A stretch of 7,363 nucleotides of DNA from NCBI GenBank assembly GCA_050701635.1, contig JBOGDF010000280.1, positions 1 through 7,363 on the forward strand, written 5' to 3'. Position 1 is the stretch's first letter. Each line of letters starts with the position of its first letter. The DNA is from WHSM01 sp050701635. GTDB lineage: Bacteria; Actinomycetota; Actinomycetes; Mycobacteriales; Micromonosporaceae. The notes under the pieces are model-generated. The model made no database searches. It was given only the letters and a program-made list of their open reading frames with translations, and had not been told where the DNA came from. This document shows, one piece after another, positions 6,023 to 7,363 of the stretch. Both the position numbers and the translations under genes were made by a program.

Positions 6023-7363
6023 GAACCCGGCTCTCGTGGCGCCGCGTCACCGCCGCCCGGTCCGGCCGTACCAGAGTCCCCCTGGCCGCCGCTAGGCTCC
6101 CCACCACTGAACTCCGCCGGGGCCACACCACTCGCCCCCACCGTGTCAGGTACGTCAGGGTCGGCGCGACCTGATCCACCCTCCGGGTCGACCTGCTCCG
6201 GATGGTCGCCGACCTCGACTTCACCAGCGTCAGCCACGTCAGCGCCGGCCACCCCGCCGTCAGCTACGCCGGCTCCGCCCTCGTCGGCGGCCGACTCGAC
6301 GGCTTCGGGCTCGGCGCCAGCAGCCACATCAGCTCCGCCTTGACCAAGTCCGCCGTCACCAACGCGCGATACGCCAACCCCAGCTACGTCCAGCGCAGCT
6401 ACATCCAGCGCAGCTACATCCGGCGAAACTAGGTCCGGTTCAGTTTCGTCCTGGCCGGCTTCGTCCTGGCCCGCTTCCGCCTGGGCGGCTTCATCCTGGT
6501 CGGGTTCGGCCGGCCAGGCTTCGTCCAGGTCAGCGTCGTCCAGCACCACGCCATCGAGCTCGAGAAGCCGCTCCGCTGCCCCGGTTTCGCCTTCCGGATC
6601 CGCGTCGACCGCACGCTGGAACCACTCCCGGGCCTCGCCCTCACGCCCGAGCGCCAACAACTGGTCCGCAAATGCGTAGCGCAGCCGCGCCACCCAGGGC
6701 GGCGCCGGATCCGTACGCAACGCTGGCACCTGCAGCATCGCCAGCGCAGCGTCCTGCTGGCCGAGATCCCGGCGAGCTCCCGACGCGACGATCAGCAACT
6801 CGGTGAGCTCCGCCCGATCCAGCTGCCGCGCGTCAACAGCGCGGTACAGGTCGACGGCACGCTCCGGACGACCCAGTGCCCGCTCACAGTCAGCGATCAG
6901 CGCCAGGTGACTCTGCCGGCCCGAGATCCGCTGGTACGCCCGCAGCTCCGAGATCGCCAGCTTCCACTCTCCCGCGTGGTACGCCGCGATCCCGACCGCC
7001 TCACGCACCGCCGCGATCCGCGACGCCGGCTGTCGCGCCGCGAGAGCATGCGCCAGCGCCTGCGGAGGATCCTCCGCGAGCAGCATTCCCGTGGCGATCA
7101 GGCGACGCGCCACGGACTCCGCGAGCGGCTTGGACAACGTACGCAGTTCCGCCCGTACGTCCGGGTGCAGCTCGCCCGGGTCAATCCCCTCGGGCAACGG
7201 GGGCCCCGCCGGCTTCACCGCCTCGGGCGTCGTCTCCGCCCGGGTACGCCGATCCGGACCGGACCCGCCCCGCTGGTCCCGCCCGCGCCCGCCAGATCGG
7301 TCAGATCGGCCCGCCGAATCCTGCGACCGGTACGGCGCTCTCCCTGTACCGCCCCGCCCCGCC
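6019..7363 (-). CDS. TPR-repeat protein, 5' end outside the window (partial)
   Basis: The frame is open from the stop at 6019 to the window edge. A GTG at 7218 would give 399 residues, but the 48 codons upstream stay open and are 22 of 48 Arg or Gly, so the true start is probably beyond 7363. Numbered from that GTG, residues 18-220 are paired amphipathic helices of TPR type, clearest at 176-210 (LRYAFADQLLALGREGEARE, then WFQRAVDADPEG). Residues 223-399 are an acidic, Ala/Gly/Asp/Glu-rich low-complexity tail made partly of 15-bp repeats. TPR domains mediate protein-protein contacts; the partner is unknown. I see no signal peptide or membrane segment in the visible part. The M. tuberculosis gene in this position, Rv1691, is also a TPR protein. 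It overlaps the phosphatase by four bases and probably forms an operon with it. Confidence 0.88.
   Translation of the reverse strand, partial: AGRGGTGRAPYRSQDSAGRSDRSGGRGRDQRGGSGPDRRTRAETTPEAVKPAGPPLPEGIDPGELHPDVRAELRTLSKPLAESVARRLIATGMLLAEDPPQALAHALAARQPASRIAAVREAVGIAAYHAGEWKLAISELRAYQRISGRQSHLALIADCERALGRPERAVDLYRAVDARQLDRAELTELLIVASGARRDLGQQDAALAMLQVPALRTDPAPPWVARLRYAFADQLLALGREGEAREWFQRAVDADPEGETGAAERLLELDGVVLDDADLDEAWPAEPDQDEAAQAEAGQDEAGQDETEPDLVSPDVAALDVAALDVAGVGVSRVGDGGLGQGGADVAAGAEPEAVESAADEGGAGVADGGVAGADVADAGEVEVGDHPEQVDPEGGSGRADPDVPDTVGASGVAPAEFSGGEPSGGQGDSGTAGPGGGDAAPREPGS
6381..6425 (-). repeat. Three 15-bp tandem repeats in the TPR gene tail
   Basis: Three adjacent units, 6381-6395, 6396-6410 and 6411-6425, read on the plus strand as CAGCTACRTCCRGCG. 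They differ at single positions. On the coding strand they encode the repeated pentapeptide ALDVA. The near identity suggests recent slippage expansion. Confidence 0.88.
6441..6545 (-). repeat. Seven degenerate 15-bp repeats in the TPR gene tail
   Basis: Seven consecutive 15-bp units, best seen as CGGCTTCGTCCTGGC at 6456-6470, fill this stretch. They encode the acidic pentads EAGQD, EAGQD, EAAQA and relatives. The units are diverged, so this array looks older than the adjacent ALDVA array. Confidence 0.75.

Noticed and set aside
6202..6432. Plus-strand 76-codon frame rich in Ser/Tyr repeats (YVQRSYIQRSYIRR)
   Set aside because: It is the antisense reading of the 15-bp repeats in the TPR gene tail, with no ribosome binding site.
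1..7363. A search by eye for tRNA, CRISPR repeats, transposase motifs, riboswitch-like leaders and toxin-antitoxin pairs
   Set aside because: Nothing was seen; the largest non-coding gaps are 150 and 117 bp and all recognised genes belong to a conserved core cluster.

Overview
The window is a piece of chromosome from a high-GC Gram-positive actinomycete. The evidence is the very GC-rich sequence, GTG starts, four-base start/stop overlaps, and protein matches to actinobacterial families. Heavy use of the tetranucleotide GTAC would fit the Micromonosporaceae, but that family-level guess is weak. The gene order TPR protein, HAD phosphatase, small conserved protein, tlyA, nadK, recN is the same as the Mycobacterium tuberculosis stretch Rv1691 to Rv1696 (recalled from knowledge, not searched). 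This is a conserved core neighbourhood, with no mobile element, CRISPR array, RNA gene or phage part visible.

Layout, read right to left because almost everything is on the minus strand. Positions 7363-6019 hold a TPR-repeat protein whose start lies beyond the window edge. It has an Arg/Gly-rich N-terminal segment and a long acidic low-complexity tail. Positions 6022-4985 hold a HAD-IIA phosphatase related to the mycobacterial glycerol-3-phosphate phosphatase, overlapping the TPR gene by four bases. Positions 4659-4988 hold the only plus-strand gene, a short SCP2-fold protein, which converges on the phosphatase so tightly that both stop codons share one CTAG. A 150-bp divergent intergenic region (4509-4658) probably holds the promoters for the SCP2 gene and for the next minus-strand operon.

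That operon runs from 4508 to 9. It encodes a phasin-like protein with a histone H1-like Lys/Ala tail, an 85-residue acidic protein, TlyA (rRNA 2'-O-methyltransferase), NAD kinase and RecN. The first four genes are tightly packed or overlapping and look translationally coupled. RecN follows after 117 bp and may have its own promoter, possibly giving a leaderless message. The cluster therefore puts ribosome modification, NADP supply, DNA double-strand-break repair and phospholipid-derived phosphate recycling side by side. The shared order is real, but a joint function is only inference.

I see no previously undescribed system. The points most worth a second look are the unfinished, two-tailed TPR protein with its 15-bp tandem repeats, the H1-like tail on the phasin-like protein, the altered TlyA interdomain linker, the recN start region, the shared CTAG stop and the GTAC enrichment.
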